From NCBI RefSeq assembly GCF_000442275.2, contig NZ_KE557312.1:310001-374000 (forward strand): a stretch of DNA of 64,000 bases. Reading direction: 5' to 3'. Positions 54,658 to 64,000 of the stretch are shown here, piece by piece (positions within the stretch are counted from its first letter, which is position 1; each line of letters starts with the position of its first letter). Position numbers and translations under genes: made by a program. The DNA is from Litoreibacter arenae DSM 19593. Lineage in GTDB: Bacteria; Pseudomonadota; Alphaproteobacteria; Rhodobacterales; Rhodobacteraceae. Under the pieces are notes generated by a model. That model was not told the DNA's origin. It ran no database searches and saw only the letters and a program-made list of their open reading frames with translations.

Positions 54658-56403
54658 ATGATGAACCTGTTTTCCGATATTCGCGCCGTTGTGATCGCGT
54701 CGCTTGACGCGATGGTGGCAGAAGGTGTGCTGCCAGAGGGGCTGGACTTCGCCAATGTGGCGGTGGAGCCGCCGCGTGACGCGGCCCATGGCGACATGGC
54801 GACCAACGCAGCGATGGTGTTGGCCAAGCCCGCGCAGATGAAGCCACGCGACATTGCCGACGCCCTTGCGGCGAAGCTGATGGCGGATGACCGCGTGGCA
54901 TTGGCCGAGGTCGCGGGGCCGGGCTTTCTGAACCTGCGGTTGGAGACGGGCGTCTGGGCCGGTGTCGTACAGGCCGCGCTGGAAAACGGCGCGGCGTTCG
55001 GGCGCTCCGATCTGGGGGCGGGGCGCAAGGTCAATGTGGAATATGTCTCTGCCAACCCGACCGGCCCTTTGCATGTCGGCCATACGCGTGGGGCGGTGTT
55101 CGGCGACGCGCTGGCGTCGCTGCTGGACTACGCGGGCTATGACGTCACGCGCGAATACTACATTAACGATGGTGGTGCACAGGTCGATGTTTTGGCGCGG
55201 TCTGTCTACCTGCGGTATGTGGAGGCCCATGACCTGAGCGTCGACTGGCCCGAAGGCAGCTACCCCGGCGACTACCTCATCGAGGTGGGCGAGGCGCTGA
55301 AAGCGAAGGTAGGGGACGCCTATCTCGACAAGGGCGAGGAGCACTGGCTGGAAGAGGTGCGCGACTTCGCAACCGATGCGATGATGGACCTGATCCGCGC
55401 GGATCTGAAGTCGCTGGGCGTCGAGATGGACAAGTTTTACTCCGAAAAGTCTTTGTATGGCACAGGGCTGATCGAGGCGGCGATTGCCGATCTGAAGGCC
55501 AAGGGCCTGATTTATCGCGGCACGCTGGAGCCGCCAAAGGGCAAGGTTCCCGAGGACTGGGAGCCGCGTGAGCAGATGCTGTTCCGCTCCACCGCGCATG
55601 GGGATGATGTGGATCGCCCGATCCAGAAATCCGATGGCGCGTGGACCTATTTCGCCCCTGATATTGCCTACCACTACGACAAGGTGCAGCGCGGCTTTGA
55701 CGAGCTGATCGACGTGTTCGGCGCGGACCATGGCGGCTATGTGAAGCGGATGAAGGCGGCGGTCTCGGCTTTGTCGGACGGGCGCGTGCCGCTGGACATC
55801 AAGCTGACGCAACTGGTGCGGCTGTTCAAGAACGGCGAGCCGTTCAAGATGTCCAAGCGGGCAGGGACGTTTGTGACCTTGCGCGATGTGGTCGATCTGG
55901 TCGGCGCCGATGTGACGCGCTTTGTGATGCTGACGCGCAAACAGGACGCGCCGCTGGATTTCGACTTCGCCAAGGTGCTGGAGCAATCCAAGGATAACCC
56001 TGTTTTCTATGTGCAATATGCCCATGCGCGGGTGTGTTCGGTGCTGCGCAAGGCGCAGGCCGAAGGCTGGGATGTGTCCGATGCGACGCTGGCTAGGGTG
56101 GACCTGTCTGGCAACGCCCATGAGGCGGAGTTGAAGCTGGCGACGAAGCTGGCGGAATGGCCGCGCTTGGTGGAAATTGCCGCCCGCACGAACGAGCCGC
56201 ACCGCATCGCGTTCTACCTCTATGAGCTGGCTGGCGAGCTGCATGCGCTCTGGAATCGTGGCAATGACGTGCCCGAGCTGCGCTTCTTGCAGGACAATCA
56301 AGATGCCAGCTTGCCGAAAATTGCCCTCGCACGTGCCACGGCGATTGTTATTTCCGCAGGTCTTGGTATTCTAGGGGTGGCTCCCGCCGAAGAGATGCGC
56401 TGA
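54658..56403 (+). CDS. argS: arginyl-tRNA synthetase
   Basis: Class I synthetase of 581 residues. The HIGH-type motif [13 protein letters not shown] covers about 133-145, and the KMSKS-type motif reads [10 protein letters not shown]. The N-terminal Add-1 domain and C-terminal DALR anticodon-binding domain ([20 protein letters not shown]...) are present. GAGGTGAG precedes two adjacent ATG codons (54658, 54661); either may be used. It heads the argS-SPOR-nagZ-scpA-scpB run. Confidence 0.97.
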   Translation: MMNLFSDIRAVVIASLDAMVAEGVLPEGLDFANVAVEPPRDAAHGDMATNAAMVLAKPAQMKPRDIADALAAKLMADDRVALAEVAGPGFLNLRLETGVWAGVVQAALENGAAFGRSDLGAGRKVNVEYVSANPTGPLHVGHTRGAVFGDALASLLDYAGYDVTREYYINDGGAQVDVLARSVYLRYVEAHDLSVDWPEGSYPGDYLIEVGEALKAKVGDAYLDKGEEHWLEEVRDFATDAMMDLIRADLKSLGVEMDKFYSEKSLYGTGLIEAAIADLKAKGLIYRGTLEPPKGKVPEDWEPREQMLFRSTAHGDDVDRPIQKSDGAWTYFAPDIAYHYDKVQRGFDELIDVFGADHGGYVKRMKAAVSALSDGRVPLDIKLTQLVRLFKNGEPFKMSKRAGTFVTLRDVVDLVGADVTRFVMLTRKQDAPLDFDFAKVLEQSKDNPVFYVQYAHARVCSVLRKAQAEGWDVSDATLARVDLSGNAHEAELKLATKLAEWPRLVEIAARTNEPHRIAFYLYELAGELHALWNRGNDVPELRFLQDNQDASLPKIALARATAIVISAGLGILGVAPAEEMR

Positions 56404-56490
56404 CACCCAATGATCCGCGCCGGTCCGGAGAGCCACGAGCAGGCTTAAAGACAGACCACCCGAAACCAATTCGGGGGCGGAGAGGCGAGT

Positions 56491-57444
56491 ATGGCAGATC
56501 TGGAATTTGGTGCGTTCGATGCGCCGGAGGCCCCGCAGCAGGGGGCGTTTTCGCGTGTGATGAACCTTGTGGGGGCAGGCAGCTCCGTGGTGTTGGTGTT
56601 GGGTTTGGCCGTCTGGGGCTACCAGCTGACCACCCGTGACGTCACCGACGTGCCTGTCATCCGCGCCCTTGAGGGACCGGCCCGTGTTCAACCCGCTGAT
56701 CCTGGCGGGCAACTGGCGCAACATACTGGTTTGGCAGTAAATTCCGTGCAGTCCGAAGGCGAGGCCGAAGGGCCGACGCCGCAGGTGATCCTTGCGCCTG
56801 ACCCCATTGACCTGACGCAGGAAGACAGGATTGCACCCGCACCGAATGAAGTCGAAGTCGACGCGGAAGGTGTGATCGAAGAGGTCGTCGGCACGATGGT
56901 GTCGCTGACCACTGAGCTCAGTGAAGATGACGTGACCGAGAGCGCGCGGGCGCTGGCCGACCAGATTGCCGATGGCGTCGAGCCGCTCGATGACGCAGAC
57001 GAAGAGCTTGCAGCGGACCCCGCGCGCCCGATCCTTGACCCGAAAGTTCCCGGTGTGAACCGCTCCCCCGTGCCGGGGCGCAAGCCCGAGATTGATCTGG
57101 CCGCCATGCAGGAACGCGCTGCCGTGGCCGCGGCCGTAGCCGCCGTTGGTGGCGGAGAAGCAACAGCCGAGGTTGACCCGAGCACGATTGCGTCAGGCAC
57201 CCGTCTGGTACAGCTTGGCGCATTCGACGATGCCGAAACCGCCCGCGCCGAGTGGGACAAGATCGCCGAACGGTTCGAGGATTATATCGACGGCAAGTCG
57301 CGGGTTATTCAGGAAGCCACGTCAGGCGGGCGCAAGTTTTACCGCTTGCGGGTCGTTGGCTTTGACGATCTGAACGCCTCTCGCCGCTTCTGCGCGGTTC
57401 TTGTTGCGGGCAAGGCGGCCTGTATACCGGTTCTGGCGCGTTAA
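56491..57444 (+). CDS. SPOR-domain membrane protein
   Basis: Protein of 317 residues with a cytoplasmic N-terminus, one membrane helix (about 25-45, NLVGAGSSVVLVLGLAVWGY), a long acidic low-complexity periplasmic linker, and a C-terminal SPOR domain (TRLVQLGAFDDAETARAEWD to KFYRLRVVGFDDLNAS). SPOR domains bind denuded peptidoglycan at the septum, so a septal role is likely. Position between argS and nagZ is conserved in this group. Confidence 0.9.
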   Translation: MADLEFGAFDAPEAPQQGAFSRVMNLVGAGSSVVLVLGLAVWGYQLTTRDVTDVPVIRALEGPARVQPADPGGQLAQHTGLAVNSVQSEGEAEGPTPQVILAPDPIDLTQEDRIAPAPNEVEVDAEGVIEEVVGTMVSLTTELSEDDVTESARALADQIADGVEPLDDADEELAADPARPILDPKVPGVNRSPVPGRKPEIDLAAMQERAAVAAAVAAVGGGEATAEVDPSTIASGTRLVQLGAFDDAETARAEWDKIAERFEDYIDGKSRVIQEATSGGRKFYRLRVVGFDDLNASRRFCAVLVAGKAACIPVLAR

Positions 57445-57505
57445 ACGGTCATTTGTTCGGTTTGTGCGAGCGTGCAATGCCGAACTTGTTTAAAAGGTCT
57501 CTGCA

Positions 57506-58498
57506 ATGCTCTCAGGCGCTTACATTTTTGGGTGCGAAGGGCTGCGGCTATCCGAGGCGGAACATCGCTTTTTTGCAAGCGCACAGCCTTGGGGATTTAT
57601 CCTTTTTGCGCGGAATATTGAAAATCGGGAGCAACTCTCGGCGCTGACCGACGAGTTGCGCTCCGCCGTTGGATGGAACGCACCGATCCTGATAGATCAG
57701 GAAGGCGGACGGGTGCAGCGGATGCGCGCGCCCGAGTGGCGGGAATACCCGCCCGCGCTGGACCAGATGGAGATGGCCGGAGACAATGCGGCACGGGCGA
57801 TGTATCTGCGCAACCGGCTGATTGCGGCGGAATTGTCCGAGGTCGGCATCGACGTCAATTGCGCGCCGCTGGCGGACGTGATCTGGCCGGAAAGCCATCC
57901 GGTTTTACGCAACCGCTGTTACGGCTCGGATGTCGATACGGTGGTGGAGATGTGTCTGGCGACAGAGCAGGGGCTGCTGGATGGCGGCGTGTTGCCGGTG
58001 CTCAAGCATATTCCGGGCTATGGTCGTGCGGTGGTCGACGGGCATAAGGACCTGCCACGGGTCGACGTCCCCCGTGCCGAGCTGGACGCGCTGGACTTCG
58101 CACCGTTCAAGCGGCTGACCCATATGGCAATGGGCATGACTGCGCATATCGTATTTCCCTGCATCGACGATCTGCCTGCCACGACCTCGGCCAAGGCGAT
58201 GAAGATGATCCGCGAGGAGATCGGCTTCGACAACCTGATCATGACCGACGACATCTCGATGGAGGCCCTATCCGGCACCGTGGCGGAGCGGGCGCGGGCC
58301 TCGCTGGGCGCGGGCTGCGACATTGCCTTGCATTGCAACGGTCGCATGTCGGAAATGGTGGCGGTGGCCGATGCGTCCGGCCCGATGCGCCTGCAATCGC
58401 AAACACGCGCGACGCGGGCGCTGTCGCAGCGCAGAACCCCAACAGATATTGACATTTCGGCCCTTGAGGCGGAGTTTCGCACCCTAGTTGCAGGGTAG
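57506..58498 (+). CDS. nagZ: beta-N-acetylhexosaminidase NagZ
   Basis: GH3 enzyme of 330 residues that removes GlcNAc from anhydro-muropeptides in the cytoplasm for cell-wall recycling. Seen: DQEGGRVQRMRAP (64-76), KHIPGYGRAVVDGHKDLPRV with the His/Asp acid-base pair, and MTDDISMEALSG with the nucleophile Asp. It ends three bases before scpA. Confidence 0.95.
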   Translation: MLSGAYIFGCEGLRLSEAEHRFFASAQPWGFILFARNIENREQLSALTDELRSAVGWNAPILIDQEGGRVQRMRAPEWREYPPALDQMEMAGDNAARAMYLRNRLIAAELSEVGIDVNCAPLADVIWPESHPVLRNRCYGSDVDTVVEMCLATEQGLLDGGVLPVLKHIPGYGRAVVDGHKDLPRVDVPRAELDALDFAPFKRLTHMAMGMTAHIVFPCIDDLPATTSAKAMKMIREEIGFDNLIMTDDISMEALSGTVAERARASLGAGCDIALHCNGRMSEMVAVADASGPMRLQSQTRATRALSQRRTPTDIDISALEAEFRTLVAG

Positions 58499-58501
58499 CG
58501 C

Positions 58502-59296
58502 ATGAGCGAGCAGGACCAGACCGAGGGCGAGTGGGACGAAGGCACAGTCGAAGCACGGCTGGCGGCCGAGGCTCTGATCGTTGATGTAGACGGCTTCGAG
58601 GGGCCTCTCGACCTGCTGCTGACCCTGTCGCGCACGCAGAAAGTAGACCTGCGCAAGGTCTCGATCTTGCAACTGGCGGAACAATATCTGGTTTTCATCG
58701 AGCAGGCCAAGGCTTTGCGGCTGGAACTGGCGGCGGATTACCTGGTGATGGCCGCGTGGCTGGCCTTCCTGAAATCCCGCCTGCTTCTGCCGCCCGACCC
58801 GACCGAGGACGGCCCGTCAGGTGAAGAGTTGGCCGCACATCTGGCGTTCCAGCTGGAACGCCTGAGCGCGATGCGCGAGGCGTCCGCGAAGCTGATGGCC
58901 CGCGACCAGCTTGGGCGGGACTTTTTCGCGCGTGGACTGCCAGAAGACGTCACGCGGGTGCGCAAGGTGACCTACACGGCGACGCTTCTGGACCTGATGC
59001 AGGCCTATGCGCGGATCAAGACCAAGGACGAGTTTCGCCCGTTCGTCATGGACCGCGAAAAGGTGTTCACGATGGAGCAGGCGCTGGAGCGGATGCGCGG
59101 GCTGATCGGCTATGCGGGCGACTGGTCCGACCTGACTTCGTGGCTGCCCGAGGGGTGGGAGACGGACCTCGTCAAGCGCCGTTCCGCCACCGCCTCCACC
59201 TTTGCGGCGTCGCTGGAGATGGTCAAACAGGGCCAGATGGAGATGCGACAAGGCGATGCCTTTGCCCCCATTCAGATACGCAAGAAGGACAGCTAA
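58502..59296 (+). CDS. scpA: segregation and condensation protein A
   Basis: Kleisin subunit of the Smc-ScpAB condensin, 264 residues. The N-terminal FEGPLDLLLTLSRTQKVDLR, QYLVFIEQAKALRLELAADY and MAAWLAFLKSRLLLPP are diagnostic. It bridges Smc heads and binds ScpB in chromosome organisation. It starts three bases after nagZ, and its stop abuts the scpB ATG. Confidence 0.96.
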   Translation: MSEQDQTEGEWDEGTVEARLAAEALIVDVDGFEGPLDLLLTLSRTQKVDLRKVSILQLAEQYLVFIEQAKALRLELAADYLVMAAWLAFLKSRLLLPPDPTEDGPSGEELAAHLAFQLERLSAMREASAKLMARDQLGRDFFARGLPEDVTRVRKVTYTATLLDLMQAYARIKTKDEFRPFVMDREKVFTMEQALERMRGLIGYAGDWSDLTSWLPEGWETDLVKRRSATASTFAASLEMVKQGQMEMRQGDAFAPIQIRKKDS

Positions 59297-59944
59297 ATGG
59301 CTGAACCACAAGAAGAAAGCCTGTTCGAGGCGCCCCCCATGGCGGAGCAGGAGCGCATGGTGGAGGCGATTTTGTTCGCGTCTGTCGAGGCGGTGACGAT
59401 CAAGGAGTTGTCCGACCGCATGCCGCATGGCTCAGATCCGGCGGAGGCGCTGGTCTACCTCAAGAAGCGCTATGAGGGGCGTGGCGTCCATCTGGTGCGG
59501 GTGGGGGACGCCTGGGCGATGCGCACGGCGGGAGATCTGGGCTTTCTGATGCAGAAGGAGACGATCGAGACGCGCAAACTTTCGCGCGCGGCGATCGAAA
59601 CTCTGGCGATTGTCGCTTACCACCAGCCGGTGACCCGCGCCGAGATCGAGGAGATCCGTGGCGTGTCGGTGTCGCGCGGAACGGTGGACCAACTGATCGA
59701 GATGGAATGGATCCGCTTCGGCCGCCGCCGTATGACGCCGGGCCGTCCCGTGACATTCGTGGTGACGCAGACGTTTCTGGATCATTTCGGCCTGGAGAAC
59801 GCCCGCGATCTGCCGGGGCTGAAGGAGTTGCGATCCGCAGGCTTGCTGGACAACCGACCCGCGCCGGGACTGGAAGCGCTTGATGCAGATGATGACGACG
59901 AAGATGAAAGCCCGGAAGGCCAGAACGAGCTTTTCGAGGATTAA
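59297..59944 (+). CDS. scpB: segregation and condensation protein B
   Basis: Winged-helix partner of ScpA, 215 residues: VEAILFASVEAVTIKELSDR, LSRAAIETLAIVAYHQPVTR, GVSVSRGTVDQLIEMEWI, TFLDHFGLENARDLPGLKEL. An acidic tail (DADDDDEDE) follows. It is coupled directly to scpA with no intergenic base. In related genomes tatABC often follow; here a small basic protein does. Confidence 0.96.
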   Translation: MAEPQEESLFEAPPMAEQERMVEAILFASVEAVTIKELSDRMPHGSDPAEALVYLKKRYEGRGVHLVRVGDAWAMRTAGDLGFLMQKETIETRKLSRAAIETLAIVAYHQPVTRAEIEEIRGVSVSRGTVDQLIEMEWIRFGRRRMTPGRPVTFVVTQTFLDHFGLENARDLPGLKELRSAGLLDNRPAPGLEALDADDDDEDESPEGQNELFED

Positions 59945-59980
59945 TGCCTATATGCCTGAGCATCAGGCGGGAGAGACGAG

Positions 59981-60181
59981 ATGAACCAGATTATCAACAT
60001 GGTTATGCGCATGGTCTTGCGCCGCTTGGTCAATATGGGGATCAACAAGGGCATTGATGTCGCCGCCAAGCGGGGGAAAGCTGGCAAGGAACTTACGCCG
60101 GAGCAACGCCGCGGAGCGGGGGAGCAGTCGAAGCGAGCGAAACAGGCGGTGCGTATGAGCCGTCGTATCGGGCGGTTTTGA
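59981..60181 (+). CDS. small basic protein of unknown function
   Basis: Protein of 66 residues: a hydrophobic-amphipathic start (IINMVMRMVLRRLVNMGIN), then a strongly basic Lys/Arg-rich tail ending SRRIGRF. GGGAGAGACGAG lies before ATG 59981. It closes the scpAB run and could bind membrane or nucleic acid. No function is known to me. Confidence 0.75.
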   Translation: MNQIINMVMRMVLRRLVNMGINKGIDVAAKRGKAGKELTPEQRRGAGEQSKRAKQAVRMSRRIGRF

Positions 60182-60225
60182 TAGGCTGAAGGTGCCTGCG
60201 GGCCTGACGGAGTTAGGCTGATCGA

Positions 60226-60260
60226 CCCTCCGGGGGAGGTATTTTTGGAAAAAAGAAATC
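60226..60260 (+). repeat. dispersed hairpin / GAGGTATTTT repeat, copy 5
   Basis: CCCTCCGGGGGAGGTATTTT then TGGAAAAAAGAAATC. A shorter copy with only a small CCCTCC/GGGAGG stem, between the small basic gene (plus) and dcd (minus), which converge. Confidence 0.8.
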
Positions 60261-60377
60261 GGTTTTCCGGGTTGAGCGCGGCAGCGTCCCGGGTCTTGAG
60301 AGATGTTTTTTTTGCGTGGAGTTGCCTGTGGTTCCCTGCGGGGAACCTTTGTCAGGCGCGTTAACCTTAATGTCGGG

Positions 60378-61469
60378 TTAAACGGGGGCTTTGAAGTGTT
60401 TGGAAAGCTTCAGGCCCTGACCTTGATAGTTTGATTTGATGTCGAGGCCGTAAAGCTGCGTCGGAATCTCGGACATGTGTTCGTAGACGAGGCGGCCTAC
60501 GGTCTGGCCGTGCTCCAACACGAAGGGGGCTTCGTGACAGCGAACCTCGAGCACGCCGCGCGAGCCGGTGCCGCCCGCGCCGGAATAGCCGAAGCCGGGG
60601 TCAAAGAAGCCTGCGTAGTGGACGCGAAATTCGCCGACCATGGCCAGATAGGGGGCCATTTCGGCTGCGCAATTGGGCGGTATGACGATGCTCTGCTGGC
60701 TGACAAGGATGTAGAAGGCGCCGGGGTCGAGGATCAGGCGGGCGTCTTTTGTGCGCAACTCCTCCCAGTAGTCAGACGGGTCATAGTGGTTGAACTTGTC
60801 GAGGTCGATAACGCCTGTATGGGGTTTGGCGCGGTAGCCCACAAGATCGCCTTGAGCGGGTTTGAGATCGACCGAAAAACCCAACCCGTCAGAAATAACC
60901 GCATCGCCGGATACGATCGGGCTGGCGGCGTGCAGGGCGCGCAATTCGTCGTCGTCCAAGACGGTTTTGCCGGACCGGAAGATGATCTGGTTCAACATCT
61001 GACCCGTGCGGGCCACCACCGAAAACGAGCGCGGGCAGATTTCGGCATAGAGGCGACCGGAGTAGCCTGCGGGAACGCGATCGAACTCCACGCCATTGTC
61101 GGTGATGACGCGGGTCAGCAGATCAAGGCGACCGATGGAGGATTTGGCGGAGGCGGCGGCGACCATGTCAGCCGGCAGCGCCAGTTTTTCGAGCAGGGGG
61201 ACGACGTAGACGCAGCCTTTTTCCAGAACCGCGCCGCTGGTCAGGTCAATCTCGTGCATGGTGAAATCGGCGAGGCGTTCCTTAACCGTATGACCGCGCC
61301 CGGTCAGAAACGACGCGCGGACGCGGTAGGCCTTGGTGCCGAGGCGCAGGTCGAGGGAAGCGGGCTGGATCTGGCCGTCGGATACGGGTGTGTCAGCGCT
61401 GATCGCACCGTCTGAGAGCAGAATTTGCATTTGGTGGTCGGCGAGCACGCCGGGCTTGAAAACAGACAT
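60378..61469 (-). CDS. dcd: 2'-deoxycytidine 5'-triphosphate deaminase (long form)
   Basis: Converts dCTP to dUTP for thymidylate supply. The 363-residue length is about twice that of E. coli Dcd, consistent with the double-domain alphaproteobacterial form. Seen: SDGQIQPASLDLRLG and, after ASAKSSIGRLDLLTR, GYSGRLYAEICPRSFSV in the first half; VGEFRVHYAGFFDPGFGYSG and RCHEAPFVLEHGQTVGRLVYE in the second. ATG 61469 is conventional. The tRNA-Pro gene lies just upstream on the same strand. Confidence 0.93.
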   Translation of the reverse strand: MSVFKPGVLADHQMQILLSDGAISADTPVSDGQIQPASLDLRLGTKAYRVRASFLTGRGHTVKERLADFTMHEIDLTSGAVLEKGCVYVVPLLEKLALPADMVAAASAKSSIGRLDLLTRVITDNGVEFDRVPAGYSGRLYAEICPRSFSVVARTGQMLNQIIFRSGKTVLDDDELRALHAASPIVSGDAVISDGLGFSVDLKPAQGDLVGYRAKPHTGVIDLDKFNHYDPSDYWEELRTKDARLILDPGAFYILVSQQSIVIPPNCAAEMAPYLAMVGEFRVHYAGFFDPGFGYSGAGGTGSRGVLEVRCHEAPFVLEHGQTVGRLVYEHMSEIPTQLYGLDIKSNYQGQGLKLSKHFKAPV

Positions 61470-61527
61470 TACCGCCCCTTTGGATACACGAAACGCCCGG
61501 CGCGGGGGCGCACGGGCGTTTGATGAT

Positions 61528-61604
61528 TGGTCGGGCTAGCAGGACTCGAACCTGCGACCTTCCGTCCCCCAGACGGACGCGCTACCAGGCTGCGCCATAG
61601 CCCG
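61528..61604 (-). tRNA. tRNA-Pro (anticodon GGG)
   Basis: A 77-nucleotide cloverleaf on the minus strand, with the 3' CCA encoded (61528-61530). Acceptor stem CGGGCTA/TAGCCCG, D-arm GGCGCAGCCTGGTAGCGC, anticodon stem TCCGT/ACGGA around loop CTGGGGG (anticodon GGG), and T-arm GCAGGTTCGAGTCCTGC. It reads proline codons CCC and CCU. Confidence 0.96.
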
Positions 61605-61699
61605 ACGAATAGCGCCACTTCATAGCCAAATTCCAAGCGGAGGCAAGGCCTTTGGCCGGAATATTGCTGGGGAGGCGCAAACATCATGTGATGTTGCGC

Positions 61700-62656
<957 letters not shown>

Positions 62657-62680
62657 GAATTCAGGCCCCTTTCAGGTGGG

Positions 62681-62983
62681 TCAGGACTTGTTGCCGGACG
62701 CGACGCGGTCTTTCATCAGGTGCGACGGGCGGAAGGTCAGCACGCGGCGGGGATGGATCGGGACCTCTTCGCCGGTTTTCGGGTTGCGACCGATGCGCGC
62801 GGATTTCTCGCGCACTGAAAACGTGCCGAAGGACGATATCTTCACCTGCTGGCCCGCGACGAGCGCGTCGGACATGTGCTGTAGCACGCTTTCGACCAGA
62901 TCGGAGCTTTCGTTGCGCGACAGCCCCACCTCCCGGAATACGGCTTCGCTTAGATCCATACGGGTCAATGTAGTACCAGTCAT
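62681..62983 (-). CDS. ihfA: integration host factor alpha subunit
   Basis: DNA-bending protein of 100 residues: [61 protein letters not shown]. The beta-arm Pro in RNPKTGE intercalates in DNA. It pairs with IhfB elsewhere. I placed the start at ATG 62983, after GGGGGA, rather than at the upstream TTG 62995. Confidence 0.95.
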   Translation of the reverse strand: MTGTTLTRMDLSEAVFREVGLSRNESSDLVESVLQHMSDALVAGQQVKISSFGTFSVREKSARIGRNPKTGEEVPIHPRRVLTFRPSHLMKDRVASGNKS

Positions 62984-63095
62984 GACGTCCCCCAATTGTT
63001 ATCTTTGAAAGACGATAGGCTCGGGGGAATTTCCGAGTCAATATCAAGGGCTTGGATTGCACCCTTTATGCGCTGTTTGAGCGGTTTTTCACCCC

Positions 63096-64000
63096 TTACA
63101 GGCGCAAAACCACCGCGCCCCATGCCAAACCGCCGCCGATGGCCTCCATAACCAGCAACTGACCGGGGGCAAATTTGCCTTCCGCCTTGGCCACGGACAG
63201 CGCAAGGGGAATCGATGCGGCAGAGGTATTGCCGTGGTCTTGAACAGTCACCACGACGCGGTCCATGGGTACATTCATCTTGGTGGCCGTCGCCTTGATG
63301 ATGCGCAGGTTGGCCTGATGGGGGACCACCCAATCGACATCCGCGTCGCTTAGCCCGGCTTTTTCCAAAGCGGCTTCTGCGGTCTTGGCCAGCTTGTCGA
63401 CGGCGTGGCGGAAAACTTCCTTGCCCTGCATGACCAGCACACCGGTGGTCTGCGTCTTCGAGACGCCGCCATCGACATAGAGCAGGTCGCGATAGCTGCC
63501 GTCGGAATTCAGGTCTGTAGCGAGGATGCCTGCATCCTGCGCGGTGCCGTCGCCTTCGCCAGCTTCCAGCACGACCGCGCCCGCGCCGTCGCCGAACAGC
63601 ACGCAGGTGGAGCGGTCTTCCCAGTTCATGATGCGCGAGAACGTCTCCGCGCCGATGACGAGCACCCGCTTGGCTTGGCCGGATTTAATCATGGCATCGG
63701 CATTGGACAGCGCAAAGACAAAGCCCGCGCAGACGGCCTGCACGTCAAAGGCAAATCCGGTTTTCATTCCCAGATTGCCTTGCACGAAGGTCGCGACGGA
63801 CGGGAATGTCGTGTCGGGGGTCGAGGTGGCGACGATGATGGCATCGACGGTCTCGGCGGTCATGCCTGCATCTTCCAGCGCCGCTCGCGCCGCGTCGGTG
63901 GCAAGGTCCGAGGTGGTTTGACCATCGGCCGCAAAGTGGCGGCGCTCGATCCCGGAGCGGGACTTGATCCACGCATCGGACGTGTCTATCCACTCCTCGA
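63096..64000 (-). CDS. fabH: 3-oxoacyl-ACP synthase III (5' end outside window)
   Basis: Initiates fatty acid synthesis by condensing acetyl-CoA with malonyl-ACP. About 301 residues are visible, from EEWIDTSDAWIKSRSGIERR at the window edge to GGLAWGAVVLRL. The catalytic triad is present: Cys in DVQAVCAGFVFALS, His in VVPHQANLRII and Asn in QDHGNTSAASIPLAL. The frame is open past 64000, so the start lies outside. The Met at 63863 is internal, not the start. Order with ihfA and merR suits a plsX-fabH-ihfA operon. Confidence 0.95.
   Translation of the reverse strand, partial: EEWIDTSDAWIKSRSGIERRHFAADGQTTSDLATDAARAALEDAGMTAETVDAIIVATSTPDTTFPSVATFVQGNLGMKTGFAFDVQAVCAGFVFALSNADAMIKSGQAKRVLVIGAETFSRIMNWEDRSTCVLFGDGAGAVVLEAGEGDGTAQDAGILATDLNSDGSYRDLLYVDGGVSKTQTTGVLVMQGKEVFRHAVDKLAKTAEAALEKAGLSDADVDWVVPHQANLRIIKATATKMNVPMDRVVVTVQDHGNTSAASIPLALSVAKAEGKFAPGQLLVMEAIGGGLAWGAVVLRL

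Noticed and set aside
63745-63993. Separate 82-codon ORF at the window end
   Set aside because: It is an alternative frame of fabH, whose own frame is open to the window edge with conserved N-terminal sequence.

Overview
The window looks like a chromosomal segment of a Rhodobacterales (Roseobacter-type) alphaproteobacterium. This is inferred from high GC in the core genes, the order murB-ddl-ftsQ-ftsA-ftsZ-lpxC-bamD-recN, the argS-SPOR-nagZ-scpA-scpB run, the fabH-ihfA-merR-tRNA-Pro order, an aerobic-type cobaltochelatase (CobS/CobT), a long-form dCTP deaminase, a DksA with a reduced zinc finger, and a dispersed GC hairpin plus CCGAGGTATTTT repeat that I associate with this group. No rRNA, CRISPR, intact insertion sequence or prophage was seen.

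Layout. 1-1.9 kb: an alanine-rich protein of unknown function bracketed by palindromic repeats. 1.9-8.1 kb: the end of the division and cell-wall cluster (murB, ddl, ftsQ, ftsA, ftsZ). 8.3-11.9 kb: envelope and repair genes (lpxC, bamD, recN). 12-13.7 kb: a ClC chloride channel. 13.7-20.2 kb, minus strand: DUF427, aminopeptidase P, cobT, an AT-richer secreted protein spliced between cobT and cobS, cobS and a J-domain protein; then bolA and a DUF4177-like gene. 20.9-25.1 kb: an accessory island of lower GC with a long non-coding stretch, a secreted formylglycine-generating-enzyme-like protein and an RTX protein built from two repeated modules. 25.1-33.2 kb: gatB (with an AT-rich internal patch), a lytic transglycosylase, a PfpI-family protein, an SDR, an orphan ParA, a TerB-like membrane protein and pepN. 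33.3-41.7 kb: two tiny genes, glcB, a glutamine-amidotransferase-like hydrolase, an SCP2 protein, a three-gene operon (DNA exonuclease, alpha/beta hydrolase, ATP-dependent DNA ligase) and an HpcH/HpaI aldolase. 41.8-50.5 kb: a 52-residue protein, a lipoprotein, an RlmI-like methyltransferase overlapped by a PIN protein, an M48 protease, a Hint protein, and a cluster of VWA, small membrane protein, DUF2927 lipoprotein and MoxR. 50.6-54.5 kb: dksA, exonuclease III, a small lipoprotein, an A-type Fe-S carrier, a SpoIIAA-like protein and dgt. 54.6-60.2 kb: argS, SPOR, nagZ, scpA, scpB and a small basic protein. 60.4-64 kb, minus strand: dcd, tRNA-Pro(GGG), a MerR regulator with a hexanucleotide repeat, ihfA and a fabH cut by the window end.

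How the genes work together. Most of the window is housekeeping: peptidoglycan precursor synthesis and Z-ring assembly, lipid A and outer-membrane assembly, chromosome condensation (scpAB), nucleotide pool control (dgt, dcd), translation (argS, gatB, tRNA-Pro), cobalamin synthesis (cobS/cobT) and the glyoxylate cycle (glcB). The most unusual items are the FGE-like/RTX pair in its AT-rich island, the foreign-looking gene joined by stop/start overlaps inside cobS-cobT, the composition patch inside gatB, the hydrolase embedded in the ligase-exonuclease operon, the MoxR/VWA cluster with envelope partners, and the dispersed repeat found in one orientation at five gene boundaries.
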